From: Sphaerolaimus hirsutus
Taxonomy: Eukaryota > Nematoda > Chromadorea > Monhysterida > Sphaerolaimidae
NCBI GenBank assembly: GCA_964036195.1
Contig: OZ038455.1
Location: 14,649,855 to 14,713,854 of the forward strand
Reading direction: 5' to 3'
Length of the DNA stretch: 64,000 nucleotides
Positions 36,301 to 40,789 of the stretch are shown one piece after another. Both the position numbers and the translations under genes were made by a program. Positions within the stretch are counted from its first letter, which is position 1; every line of letters starts with the position of its first letter. The notes beneath the pieces were generated by a model, which was not told where the DNA came from, searched no databases, and saw nothing but the letters and a program-made list of their open reading frames with translations.

Positions 36301-38147
36301 AAGTGTGTGCACGTGCAGGCCCATTGCCGCGGACCGCCTAATAGCACATGGACCGCATATCGTTACGCATCGAATGGAAACACGAATGTTTCGCAATTTT
36401 TAGTGAACGAAAAATGGGAAGGACTGAGTATGAGTAACTGACTTTTGCACGTGCCGTTGTCGCACAGGAGGCCAGCTGCGCACCGGGCATTTTCTGGAAA
36501 AAAAGTTTTGATTTTGATGGAAACATTGATCCGATTACTTGCCGTATATTCTTGAATATGTCCACCCCACCCCAGGCAACATTTTACTACAGATGTGTAT
36601 CAAAACACCTTCTAGGTTGAGTAGCTCCCGTGTCTTCTATCAGTGGATGGAAATGGTGGGCGGGTACTGCAAATGATATACTGTCTGTAGTTGACTTTAA
36701 GTATACTGACTGCACACAAGACAGTGATATCTACCATATCCCATATGAATAAAGAACCATTTTTACTTTTTATCCGAACTTACATTTTACTAAATACTTA
36801 CATTTATGATCGCCGAATGTATACTCGGCGGACATCACATTTCGTATGGAAACCTACCATAACCAATCAGAATGATGAACCAATCATTATGCAGCTTTTT
36901 CTTCGTAACTTTTCGTTATTACACTTGAATGATTAATTACGAAATTTATCGCAAGATTTTATTCATTAAATTATGGTAGGATTCTGCGCAAAGTATGCGC
37001 TCCACTTGGTATATTACATTGGTAGTACTGTATGTGTTGACATGGCAACATAGGTAATCTGCAAAAACTTATGTCAGTTCAGTCTTCAAAAAATGAAAGT
37101 GATTCCCTCCCGATTGTTTATCATCCGCAGGCAGACCAGTACCAATTAGGTACATATAGTTTACTCTAAACTCGTGTGGCTAAAAATTTTTCCCCTAATG
37201 ACCACCTGTGAAAATTGACAGATGAAACAATATCTTCCAGATATTTTACAGGGGGTGCTATTCAAGAATCGACGGTGTTCACATATGCGGTTTCCTACAG
37301 TGACACAGACACAGTGCCCAAATGCAAAGCTGATGCACTCGTTACAAGGTTTTTTGGTCAAATGTTGATGGAAGACATTTTCTAAAAAATACAACAATAA
37401 CAGGAAGGTCTTCTTGGTGTCAATAGGCATATCTAAATAGGTACCTCACTTCTTGCAGGAATAGGTACACTCCGTTTTATCGCTGGAATCAATAATGACA
37501 CGATATGATTGTACCTATGTGTCTGCAAGAATAAAGAAAACATTATTCCCAGCCTTAATCTTGATTAGAAAATTGACAACTTATATGGGCCAAATGCTAA
37601 TGCTGGAATTTACATTTGCGCACGCGAACCGATTTGCTCCGGCCGGCGGCCCAGCAGGGTTCGTTTTTCACAAACTTAAATTTAATTCCAAGCAAATTTA
37701 TGGGATTCTGTTATATTGGCACTAGTGATGTGAAAGGAAAGCGCCATAAAACTGGTGCATATTTGTGGTATCTGGTTTCAATAGGCTACCTAATTGACAA
37801 CCCGAGCTAACCTAAACTATTCCATATCTGGTAAATCTTAAGCTTTTTACAAATTTTAGTGCATCGAAATGAGATCCATCAACTACTGTTTCCAGAAATC
37901 AAAAAGAAGTCATAGCCCAAGGTTTCGGTTCCAAAAATGAGGGGGTATCCGGTTCATGTCGGTTCGGGTCTCCAACCCTATCCACACTATAGGAGAAAAA
38001 TTGCACCTGTATCACACGTATCGTGCTCCAATTTCACACAAACTCTGCAACAAGCACACGGGTCCGCCCACACTGTCGAAGCGCAATCTGCTGGAGAAGT
38101 TGGCGCCGCGCCAAGTGCGCCAAAACTTTTGGATTTGCACGGGGCAT
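10783..38147 (-). CDS. CRIM1: CRIM1 homologue: cysteine-rich BMP-binding type I membrane protein (gene span)
   Basis: CRIM1 proteins bind BMP/TGF-beta-type ligands through extracellular von Willebrand factor C (VWC) domains and tether them at the surface. Twenty-seven exons join without a phase conflict into 1247 residues (the partial first codon counts as residue 1). Order: IGFBP-like region 4-63; CRIM1-specific Cys blocks 78-340; linker 375-425; VWC1 about 430-480; VWC2 about 482-545; antistasin-like repeats about 556-680; VWC3-VWC6 about 705-1041; membrane segment about 1077-1098; tail to 1247. This is the vertebrate CRIM1 architecture. I see three antistasin-like units where vertebrates have four. 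The signal-peptide exon was not found. Exons 5-27 are packed in 12.6 kb; the four 5' exons spread over 15 kb. Many introns carry MITEs. Confidence 0.93.
11247..11345 (-). CDS. CRIM1: CRIM1 exon 26, cytoplasmic tail
   Basis: A 33-codon phase-0 exon between a CTCGCAG acceptor and a GTGAGA donor, residues 1126-1158. It starts RRGAGNGSSDGTGDDNANLL and ends HHAAGWMP. It fits the phases on both sides. There is no domain; its identity rests on position and phase. Confidence 0.7.
11486..11855. repeat. Word-repeat hairpin (CCCATCCCGC) beside an inverted repeat
   Basis: At 11490-11660 the words CCCATCCCGCAAATGTG and their complements form a hairpin. At 11665-11853 a second inverted repeat carries ACACCTTACAATGAGATCTA and its near-inverse. 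Both lie in the CRIM1 intron between exons 25 and 26. Confidence 0.55.
12004..12082 (-). CDS. CRIM1: CRIM1 exon 25, juxtamembrane tail
   Basis: The TTTTGCAG acceptor adds one base to the TG from exon 24 to give Trp1099. The exon then reads FFTRRYHNCDKLSENSSQKY up to ...CAR, residues 1099-1125. The basic RR right after the membrane segment fits a stop-transfer signal. The donor would be GTCAGC, weak but in correct phase. Confidence 0.8.
12117..12330. mobile_element. Foldback element built from TGTCATGTAAAG words
   Basis: The left arm begins near CGACTGTCATGTAAAG. The right arm ends ACATTTTACAGAGTCTGGG followed by the shared end motif GGAACCCAGG. Stem words such as AAAATGTCATG occur in both orientations. 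It lies in the intron between CRIM1 exons 24 and 25. Confidence 0.55.
12396..12567 (-). CDS. CRIM1: CRIM1 exon 24, membrane-spanning exon
   Basis: Residues 1042-1099. A Thr/Ala-rich stalk (GANATTVAAGPETTTIAP) precedes a hydrophobic helix, IFALLVAVLLFFVLAVVGVT, at about 1077-1098 with Cys1098 at its inner edge. The acceptor at CACCAG was chosen because it alone matches phase 1 of exon 23; an alternative AG lies 10 bp downstream. The donor is GTAAGC. Confidence 0.88.
12778..12993 (+). mobile_element. Shortened CAGGGGT-family MITE
   Basis: The left end is CAGGGGTCTCCAG and the right end GGATACCCCTG, with the family words AGCTATCTATC and GGAGGAGCGATTTG between. The flanks do not form a matching 8-bp TSD, and CCCGGTGCTCAT words surround it. 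It is an old or rearranged copy. Confidence 0.6.
13370..13800. repeat. GTGCACATGTA word-repeat array
   Basis: Repeated GTGCACATGTA and CCCGGTGCACATG words occur in both orientations. They generate spurious Cys/His-rich open frames on both strands. The words resemble the CCCGGTGCTCAT family. The array lies in the intron between CRIM1 exons 23 and 24. Confidence 0.65.
13810..15135. mobile_element. 1326-bp hAT-like element, TAGTGATGGAA ends, nested foldback inside
   Basis: The 8-bp TSD GTCAGGAG is exact at 13802-13809 and 15136-15143. The ends are TAGTGATGGAAAAGCGCCA and GCTTTTTCCATCACTA. About 200 bp inside each end is an array of GGCGCC/GCGCCATGGCGC words. The middle carries a foldback element (about 14250-14590) and CCGTATTT-type C-run fragments. 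There is no transposase frame. It ends 54 bp from the donor of CRIM1 exon 23. Confidence 0.85.
14250..14590. mobile_element. Foldback element (AAAGTGTCAA stem, GTATCCAAAT loop)
   Basis: The ends are GGGGGCAGTCCCAAACCCT and GGCATGGGACTGCCACC. The stem is made of TAAAGTGTCAAATG words. The centre repeats GTATCCAAAT and ATTTGGATAC, the same loop phrase as in the larger foldback at 45570-46035. Confidence 0.7.
15190..15304 (-). CDS. CRIM1: CRIM1 exon 23, second half of VWC6
   Basis: Residues 1004-1042. After a TTCGCAG acceptor it reads GGRTSCSPAACPPL and ends with the VWC terminal motif QCCPVC. The donor GTCGGC leaves one base, completed by exon 24. Confidence 0.9.
15365..15465 (-). CDS. CRIM1: CRIM1 exon 22, first half of VWC6
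   Basis: Residues 970-1003. It starts EDLSNGAACSYNGQLYAEGE and ends with the CINCTCLE core. The acceptor is TGCGCAG and the donor GTGGGT, in phase 0. Confidence 0.9.
15778..15887 (-). CDS. CRIM1: CRIM1 exon 21, second half of VWC5
   Basis: Residues 933-970, LCDEGGRTLCNTSSCARTSC up to GACCPLCQ. The acceptor GCGGCAG completes a Leu codon begun in exon 20. The donor is GTGCGT. Confidence 0.9.
15958..16347. mobile_element. CGTATTTCTCCGTG inverted-repeat MITE with TA TSD
   Basis: The left end is ACGTATTTCTCCGTGCAAAC and the right end TTACACGGAGAAATACGG, with TA on both sides. Next to each end are CCCCGGTGCTATAC-like phrases. It matches the outer element at 59632-60824 and sits in the intron between CRIM1 exons 20 and 21. 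Confidence 0.65.
16565..16768 (-). CDS. CRIM1: CRIM1 exon 20, end of VWC4, Ser/Thr linker and first half of VWC5
   Basis: Residues 865-933. The first base completes the Arg of CCPR and Cys866 closes VWC4. A Ser/Thr-rich linker of about 40 residues (SSSKTESSSTTKNPSAGG) follows, then VWC5 starts at VCTDENGVVRPAGSTW and reaches ECTAC. The acceptor is ACCGCAG, the donor GTGAGT. Confidence 0.88.
16874..17065. mobile_element. Inverted repeat with CACACTAGTTTTCAC ends
   Basis: The left end is GCGCACACTAGTTTTCACCC, the right end AAAACTAGTTTGCGC. The interior arms contain ACTCAAATGCGTT/ACACATTTGAGT around a GTCAACTATGGT centre. Related copies are at 31231-31422 and 57611-57857. Confidence 0.6.
17171..17338 (-). 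CDS. CRIM1: CRIM1 exon 19, most of VWC4
   Basis: Residues 809-865. It contains RIYTEGATFNVSPCINCTCR, MGKIMCHSAGACPPAPRLC, an acidic SDSDSDGE insert and HCCPR. The acceptor is ATCGCAG and the donor GTATTT. Confidence 0.9.
17539..17662 (-). CDS. CRIM1: CRIM1 exon 18, end of VWC3 and start of VWC4
   Basis: Residues 768-809. GECCPRC closes VWC3. A Pro/Ala/Ser linker (APRSASNATSPAPPPAAN) leads to VYCLNTDGPFR, the start of VWC4. The acceptor is TGCGCAG and the donor GTTTGT. Confidence 0.88.
17885..17988 (-). CDS. CRIM1: CRIM1 exon 17, core of VWC3
   Basis: Residues 733-768. It reads HCYCSIDGRAYCSLLECSPW and then a Trp/His-rich segment (DWQHWKTHI). The acceptor is TCACAG. The phase-1 donor GTATGC joins to the GECCPRC of exon 18. 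Confidence 0.88.
18349..18493 (-). CDS. CRIM1: CRIM1 exon 16, linker and start of VWC3
   Basis: Residues 685-733. VPREGKKCTVEKIGTGGELW leads to SYEPGEYWHDGCR, which with exon 17 forms the GCRHCYC core. The acceptor is AATTTAG and the donor GTGGCA. Confidence 0.87.
18656..18791. mobile_element. CCGTATTTCCTCGAAATACC element (short copy)
   Basis: It starts CCGTATTTCCTCGAAATACC and ends with the inverse phrase TTTCGAGGAAATA. The inside has repeated GGGGGGTATTTCGA. It lies in the CRIM1 intron between exons 15 and 16. Confidence 0.6.
18837..19115 (-). CDS. CRIM1: CRIM1 exon 15, two antistasin-like repeats
   Basis: Residues 592-685. The first unit is CSSLLPSTCQLQCLHGHAIS, interrupted by a Ser/Thr/Ala-rich insert and resuming at MCPTCQC. 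The second is CPAEHLCGKKCIYGRLRN followed by AHGCELCQC, a clean antistasin spacing. The acceptor is TTACAG, the donor GTTTGC. Confidence 0.9.
19266..19403 (-). CDS. CRIM1: CRIM1 exon 14, antistasin-like repeat 1
   Basis: Residues 546-592. CPNLDACQLRCTHGLRRAND is followed by GCFHCGC, matching the antistasin pattern of CRIM1. The acceptor is CACTCAG. The phase-1 donor is GTTCAT. Confidence 0.9.
19672..19733 (-). CDS. CRIM1: CRIM1 exon 13, end of VWC2
   Basis: A 62-nt exon, residues 525-546, ending QCCPVCD. It completes VWC2, which otherwise lacks its last three cysteines. The acceptor is CTCGCAG and the donor GTAAGT. Confidence 0.88.
19881..20067 (-). CDS. CRIM1: CRIM1 exon 12, end of VWC1 and most of VWC2
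   Basis: Residues 463-525. CCPTC closes VWC1. VWC2 then runs CITDTGAKVPFNQSWAVDEC, TTCTC and GRTKCYTQSC. The acceptor is TTTTCAG, the donor GTAGGT. Confidence 0.9.
20345..20513 (-). CDS. CRIM1: CRIM1 exon 11, linker and first half of VWC1
   Basis: Residues 407-463. A Pro/Ile/Ser linker (QPPSISALIPVIPAVGS) leads to KCSTNGAVWFDRCSRCVCKD and KKCEKAVN. The start was set at the TTCACAG acceptor because it is phase 0 after exon 10; another AG lies 3 bp further in. The donor is GTGAGT. Confidence 0.85.
21051..21148 (-). CDS. CRIM1: CRIM1 exon 10, Ser/Gln/Ala-rich linker
   Basis: Residues 374-406. TSLSGSESFVLAQTSAAALQ continues as a polar linker without cysteine between the Cys blocks and VWC1. The acceptor is TTTCCAG and the donor GTGCGC. 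It was placed because it fits the phases on both sides; the sequence itself is not a family signature. Confidence 0.65.
21185..21370. mobile_element. Foldback element with AAAGTGTCAAATGTCATG stem words
   Basis: It starts GGGGGCAGTCCTATGCGCTG, has TGTCAAATGTCATGCAAAG words, and ends in TGACATTTTACATGACATTT. It lies in the intron between CRIM1 exons 9 and 10. Confidence 0.55.
21398..21625 (-). CDS. CRIM1: CRIM1 exon 9, CECxxGxC block
   Basis: Residues 298-374. A Pro-rich stretch precedes GSCECKPGICPPVPVDCSSG, and a Gln/Ala/Val stretch leads to GVGLPGACCDRFTC. This matches the second CRIM1 repeat of the type CxC...GxPGxCCDxxxC. The coding C run near 21587-21600 is a likely place for sequencing slippage. 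The acceptor GCCCAG was chosen by phase; the donor is GTGAGG. Confidence 0.82.
21655..21915. repeat. TACTCGAGTA/AGTAAAAG word repeat
   Basis: Words such as ACTCACGAGTAAAC, TACTCGAGTATACG and ACGTAAAAGCGAGTA recur here and at about 6240-7105, 33535-33985, 38225-38440 and 53090-53580. They define a further dispersed family without a clear end motif. Confidence 0.5.
22011..22148 (-). CDS. CRIM1: CRIM1 exon 8, DCxxxxC...CC block
   Basis: Residues 252-298. VDSPSSSSEKADCSSKKCPR, then VVCPDDSQLRKPLEGRCC and ASPC. It corresponds to the DCRTVEC region of vertebrate CRIM1. The acceptor is TTTTCAG and the donor GTATCG. Confidence 0.88.
22231..22345 (-). CDS. CRIM1: CRIM1 exon 7, GKPGxCCDxYxC block
   Basis: Residues 214-252. 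TCPTQKPMCAPRHKPVLVKT continues to NKPGSCCDQYSCELI, close to the vertebrate motif GKPGECCDLYEC. The acceptor is CTTGCAG in phase 0; the donor is GTTTGT. Confidence 0.92.
22431..22590. mobile_element. Foldback element with AAAATGTCAAATGTCATG stem
   Basis: The left end is GGGGGCGGTCCCAGACCCTG, the right end CAAGGTTTGGGATTGGCACC. Stem words TGTCAAATGTCATGCAAAG and GGCATTTTACATGAC are complementary. It lies between CRIM1 exons 6 and 7. Confidence 0.65.
22639..22736 (-). CDS. CRIM1: CRIM1 exon 6, CC...CVC block
   Basis: Residues 181-213. DDNVNLDKLRTICCETNAAS leads to KKPKCVCK. The acceptor GAATCCAG sits only about 6 bp from the end of a foldback element (22743-23121), which therefore supplies the upstream acceptor context. 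The donor is GTGAGT in phase 0. Confidence 0.82.
22743..23121. mobile_element. Foldback element, CCGCAAGTGG ends, in CRIM1 intron 5
   Basis: CAATTCCGCAAGTGGACAAG at the left faces its inverse CACTTGCCCACTTGCGGAAT at the right, which is followed by the shared end motif GGCACC. The interior includes CAGTTTACTGCAATG phrases seen in other inverted repeats. It almost fills the intron between exons 5 and 6. Confidence 0.65.
23184..23366 (-). CDS. CRIM1: CRIM1 exon 5, CEEIDC block
   Basis: Residues 120-181. MQQMCEEIDCETLNDKNADA, then IHCPSDSTIEYYDTITGKLL. It matches the vertebrate EEEKPDCSKARC...RCPEDS segment in position and cysteine pattern. The acceptor is CTTGCAG. The donor GTGATG leaves one base. 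Confidence 0.85.
23490..23590. repeat. Fragment of a CACACTAGTTT-type inverted repeat
   Basis: GCGCTACGCACACTAGTTTA is followed by AAATCAGCTTTGAACGCATT and AGTTTACCAGGATGAGTTGG, phrases shared with 16874-17065 and 31231-31422. It is a partial copy in CRIM1 intron 4. Confidence 0.45.
23600..24845. other. AT-rich CRIM1 intron 4 sequence, nothing recognised
   Basis: No exon signal, RNA gene or repeat is recognised here. Short open frames on both strands have no family signals. Confidence 0.4.
24849..25069. mobile_element. Inverted repeat with CACACACGCTAGTTGACA end
   Basis: GCCCACACACGCTAGTTGAC at the left and CAGCGTGTGTGGCGCC at the right enclose AT-rich arms containing TTTGTGTCAACT and AGTTGACACGAGG. 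A second copy is at 36072-36322. It is a subtype of the CACACTAGTTTTCAC group. Confidence 0.6.
25080..26390. other. CRIM1 intron 4, no recognised feature
   Basis: AT-rich DNA with scattered short open frames. I see no conserved protein or RNA. Confidence 0.4.
26600..27037. mobile_element. 438-bp CCGTATTTCCTCGAAT MITE with TA TSD
   Basis: The left end is CCGTATTTCCTCGAATTACC and the right end TATTTCGAGGAAATACGG, both flanked by TA. C/G runs lie next to each end, and internal copies of GAACACACATTAAAAACAAT lie on both strands. A fragment adjoins at 26395-26475 and another at 27140-27245. Confidence 0.7.
27270..27390. repeat. (AT)n microsatellite, two tracts
   Basis: Two alternating AT runs separated by ACATTATACA. 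A degraded CAGGGGT-family fragment in reverse orientation follows (27395-27545). Confidence 0.85.
27606..28131 (-). mobile_element. Full-length 526-bp CAGGGGT-family MITE
   Basis: The 8-bp TSD GATATAGG is exact at 27598-27605 and 28132-28139. In this orientation it begins CAGGGGTATCTTGAATTTTG, carries one GATAGCAAATCGCTCCTCCG unit, and ends CATTCGAGACACCTA, slightly decayed. Its length is identical to the copy at 55853-56378. It has no coding capacity and lies in CRIM1 intron 4. Confidence 0.85.
28408..28853. mobile_element. CCGTAAATGCTC MITE with TA TSD, nested in a MITE fragment
   Basis: The ends CCGTAAATGCTCTATTAGG and TTATTGGAGCATTTACGG are inverse, with TA on both sides. Removing it restores AGATAGATAGCTGG, a normal phrase of the CAGGGGT family (fragments at 28310-28407 and 28856-28915). 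The interior repeats CCAATAATGCGACCCCC. Confidence 0.75.
28920..30330. other. AT-rich CRIM1 intron 4, nothing recognised
   Basis: No conserved coding sequence, RNA gene or repeat family was identified here. Confidence 0.35.
30332..30390 (-). CDS. CRIM1: CRIM1 exon 4, short 59-nt exon
   Basis: Residues 100-120, GPRPKLRMLITRQQDTTCA. The acceptor is ATACTCAG and the donor GTACTT. Phases match exon 3 (AG + C) and exon 5 (G + AA). The QQDTTCA segment aligns in position with the SQDMCLSAL segment before EEEKPDC in vertebrate CRIM1. The exon is small and isolated by 7 kb, so the call rests on phase, position and one cysteine. Confidence 0.6.
30893..31766. mobile_element. 874-bp hAT-like element, TAGGGATG ends, 8-bp TSD
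   Basis: The 8-bp TSD GTAAGTAC is exact at 30885-30892 and 31767-31774. The ends are TAGGGATGTCCAAGG and TTGGCCATCCCTA. Just inside each end are AAACCGTTTTTAAATAAA-like A/T words. Another inverted-repeat element (31231-31422) is nested in the middle. There is no transposase frame. Confidence 0.85.
31231..31422. mobile_element. CACACTAGTTTTCAC inverted repeat nested in the TAGGGATG element
   Basis: GTGCCTGCGCACACTAGTTT at the left and GTGAAAACTAGTGTGCACAG at the right are inverse ends. The arms carry GAACGCATTTGAG and the centre AACTACAGTTGACGG. Confidence 0.7.
31821..31958. repeat. 17-bp minisatellite, 8 copies
   Basis: The unit ACAGTATAATTGAAGAT is repeated eight times with almost no divergence. 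It lies 50 bp beyond the right TSD of the 874-bp element. Confidence 0.95.
31990..32790. other. CRIM1 intron 3, nothing recognised
   Basis: AT-rich DNA without a conserved open frame or identifiable repeat. Confidence 0.35.
32798..33125. repeat. GGCGCC-word fragment and TTCTAATAGAA fragment
   Basis: CGTGATGGAAAAAGCGCC opens a partial TAGTGATGG-type element (to about 32960). It is followed by CCGTAAATCTTCTAATAGAA and three copies of GCCGTTCTAYTGGAGG, a partial copy of the 4100-4416 type. Confidence 0.5.
33130..35125. other. CRIM1 intron 3, word repeats and unassigned DNA
   Basis: 33535-33985 has TACTCGAGTA and AGTAAAAGTA words. A basic 94-codon open frame at 33983-34267 shows no family signal. 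GGCGCC words recur at 34885-34945. Confidence 0.35.
35128..35233 (-). CDS. CRIM1: CRIM1 exon 3, LxTGCxxxxGxCxC block
   Basis: Residues 65-100. FIKDPKSTGKLKCETSLLVT is followed by GCDVYDIDDGCVCH. It aligns with the vertebrate FKPCNENLIAGCNIINGKCEC segment after the IGFBP domain. The CCCCCAG acceptor completes Ser65 with exon 2; the donor is GTGGGC. Confidence 0.85.
35240..36060. other. CRIM1 intron 2, nothing recognised
   Basis: A G run at 35286-35302 and AT-rich DNA; no gene or repeat family seen. Confidence 0.35.
36072..36322. mobile_element. Inverted repeat with CACACACAGTTGACA end
   Basis: CGCCCGCACACACAGTTGAC at the left and GTGTGTGCACGTGCAGGCCC at the right. It shares AGTTGAAATCAC and ATGCTCTATCA phrases with 24849-25069. 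It lies in CRIM1 intron 2. Confidence 0.6.
36443..36493 (-). CDS. CRIM1: CRIM1 exon 2, end of IGFBP-like region
   Basis: A 51-nt exon, residues 48-65, reading NARCAAGLLCDNGTCK, a typical IGFBP-like C-terminal motif (CxxGLxC...GxC). The acceptor is TTTCCAG; the donor is GTCAGT, uncommon but in correct phase. Confidence 0.75.
36500..38000. other. Intron between CRIM1 exons 1 and 2
   Basis: A Cys-rich open frame at about 37240-37370 (- strand) is discussed as a finding. 37929-37980 ends in CCAACCCTA and resembles the TAGGGTT group. The rest shows no recognised feature. Confidence 0.35.
38007..38147 (-). CDS. CRIM1: CRIM1 exon encoding IGFBP-like domain (first exon found)
   Basis: Residues 1-48, starting DAPCKSKSFGALGAAPTS and continuing ADPCACCRVCVKLEHDTCDT. 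The CACCRVC core followed by a spaced C is the IGFBP-domain hallmark (CGCCxxCA in vertebrate CRIM1). The acceptor is ATTCTCAG, so a separate 5' exon with the start codon and signal peptide must exist upstream. The donor is GTGCAA. Confidence 0.82.
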
Positions 38148-38539
38148 CTGAGAATTGTGGGGGGTCACGGTTCAGTATGAGGGGTAGTGATGGAACGGTG
38201 CCATTCGAGCAGATTTGTGAAAAATATGTAAAGTAAGCGTAAACGTTACGTATTTTTATTATTATTAAGTGAGTATCTTTTCAATTTTTTCCTGGAGAAG
38301 ATCTAATATGTATTTTCTCTTAATAAGTAATTCTTATGAATATTTTTCAAGGTTTCTTTATTTTCGAGTTAAGAGCAATGCCCGTAAATGCCGCTTAAAA
38401 TACGGTTTCTGTACTCGCGTACTTTCTAAAAGTACCGGTTTATGGCCTTTTTAAATGGTGGAAGTGCCGCAACGCTTTTTCCTTAGCGTTAACGCTACGA
38501 AAATTTCGCATTGTAGAATAATAGTTGATTAAACGCATA

Positions 38540-38986
38540 CCGTATATCCTCGAATAAAATTTCGCATACCGTATATCCTCGGATAAAACCCCAGGGGAGT
38601 TATTCTTTCGTCAGAAGTTTTGGAGCTGGGAGTTATTCAAGGGGGGGGGGGGTGTTATTCAAGGTGGGGAGTTATTTTTTCCTCGGAATTTTCACTTTTG
38701 TCATTGTATGAATGCATTGCATGAACTCATGTGATCCAGGTATTTAACAGTTGAACAACAACCAAAGCAAGGTATTCATGCAAAAATTTGTGTTCATCAG
38801 CATCTGAATTTTTCAAATACATATTGTGGGTACACATACCAAATGCCCAGAGGGGGGGGGGGAAGTTGTTCAAGAGGTGGGACTTATTCAAGGGGAGGAG
38901 TTATTTTTTCCTCACCTGGCCAACAGGGGGGAGTTATTCAAGGGGGATGTTATTCAAGGGGGAGGACTTATTCAAGGATATACGGT
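38540..38986. mobile_element. CCGTATATCCTCGAATAAA element
   Basis: The left end phrase CCGTATATCCTCGAATAAA is present twice in tandem (38540 and 38568). The right end is TTATTCAAGGATATACGGTA. C/G runs and GAGTTATTCAAGGGGG phrases fill the flanks of an AT-rich centre. Confidence 0.6.
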
Positions 38987-38999
38987 AATTAATTTTAAG

Positions 39000-40060
39000 T
39001 TCAATCAACTAAATAATACAACATGACTATTTATTCCAGGCTATTTTCCACAAAGGATTTAAATCCATCCTAAATTTTCCAATCAAACATAAAGATTCAT
39101 TTTTTCTGTTTTGAATTTGATTTTGAAGAAATCCCATTCCGAACCTGTACAATCACAACCAGCACTGAAGGTATCTGAAATTGAGTTCTCAATAAATATC
39201 AGTAAAGCTATGCAAACGTGGAATAAAGCGTATTTTTGTAGAAATTTTGGCATGACGGCGGTTGAAAAATAGCTAGATAAATAAAATCTCTGTACACTGG
39301 TATTCAATAGGACAGAATGATAAAAATAAATAATAGAGCGTTTTTTTAATAGCCAAGATTAATTATGAAATCGTGTCGCTAAAAAGTGCAGCGTTTTCGT
39401 AAATCCAACGGCCGAAATCCATATCGGAATGGCCGCTTGAATCCTCGTTTTCTACAAGGCAAACTCGAAATGAGATTTTTTCCGGCGAACGCGAGATATT
39501 CAGTATTGAATTAAAAGTAAGTACCTACATGCAAATGAAACAAAATAGGTAGTTCAAGTGACATAAAATTGCAATAAAATCACACTTTGCATTCGGAGTT
39601 GTTTGAACGAAAAAACGACCCGCGCACTTATGCGTTTCTCGCATTCGCAACACCCAAAGTTTCTTATCACAAACACCATATATTTACGTCGCACTAGATT
39701 GCAATAAAGAACTCAAAAAAAGTGGCCGCAACCGTTCGACATTAGAGTTGGAAAAAAGCGCCGGAAAAAGTAGGTGCAAAATCGAATAGGTTTTCTTTAC
39801 GCCCACTCATATACATCATGTAAATATTTATAGGTAAAGGGGTACTTACAGTTTGCCGAATAATTAAAGTTGAAACAACAAACACAGTCTCGACAATTTT
39901 CAAGTACACAACTGAGTACGCTTAGAGATATCAACCCCTAAATTGACACGTTCAAAGCACTAACAAATACTTTTATCGTGAATTTTACATCATTTTTCAC
40001 TGGATTTGCCGACAAATTGTGAGATCTTCCTGACGTAAAATACAGTAACATAAATATCTT
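39000..40060. other. AT-rich DNA upstream of CRIM1 exon 1, nothing recognised
   Basis: Probably CRIM1 intron; no exon with a signal peptide was found. Confidence 0.35.
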
Positions 40061-40074
40061 GAGGACTACAGGAG

Positions 40075-40467
40075 CAGGGACGTATCCAGGATTTTGGAGC
40101 GGGGGGCTGCTTGTTTACGGAGCCCCGCGAACGGGGGGCTCAGCCCCCCCCCTAAAATTTTTCCTACATGGTGGCGTAATAGCGTCATGGCGCTGGCGCC
40201 AAAAATCGCTAATTTGTATGTAAATATACATACAAATAGGGCGATGAACACGCCATTTAGTGTAATTTATAGTGAATTGAGAGTAGGATGACCCATTTTC
40301 TGAAAATAAAGCTGTGTGATCGAGAAATGCGCGCTTGCGCGCTAATTTTTTTCATAACACCTTCAAAAGTCGTACCAAAAGTCGCATTTTCTACGACTTT
40401 TGAGGTCTCACACGGGAAGGGGGGGGGCTGCAGCCCCCCCCCCCCCGCCCCCCCGGATACGTCCTTG
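40075..40467. mobile_element. CAGGGACGTATCCAGG hAT-like MITE, exact TSD
   Basis: The 8-bp TSD TACAGGAG is exact at 40067-40074 and 40468-40475. The ends are CAGGGACGTATCCAGG and CCGGATACGTCCTTG. G and C runs sit inside each end around GCTGCTTG/GCTGCAGCC, and GGCGCTGGCGCC occurs inside. The 393-bp copy carries no transposase. Confidence 0.88.
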
Positions 40468-40567
40468 TACAGGAGCTTTTTGGATGATTTTCGGACACGA
40501 TATATGCAGATACTTTCAACATGTCAATTGGGGGATTGGTATCTCTAAGCGTTCCTGTGTACCTGCC

Positions 40568-40750
40568 CTATATCCTCGACACCCCCCCCCCCCCAGGGGG
40601 TTTATTATTTCGTACTGCAAATTTTGAGGGTGTTTAATCGTCGGAGGGAATATTTCGAGTGTGGGTTATTTTCCACAGTGCACATTTTGTGGGGTGTACT
40701 TCGACGGTGGTGGTATTTCAGGGGGGGGGGATATTTCGAGGAAATACGGT
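40568..40750. mobile_element. CCGTATTTCCTCGA-type fragment
   Basis: It opens with CCTATATCCTCGACACCC and ends in ATTTCGAGGAAATACGGT. C runs and GGTATTTC phrases lie between. The left end has decayed. Confidence 0.5.
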
Positions 40751-40789
40751 CGTTGTAAATCGAGACAAAATTATCATTTCAACTTTAAT

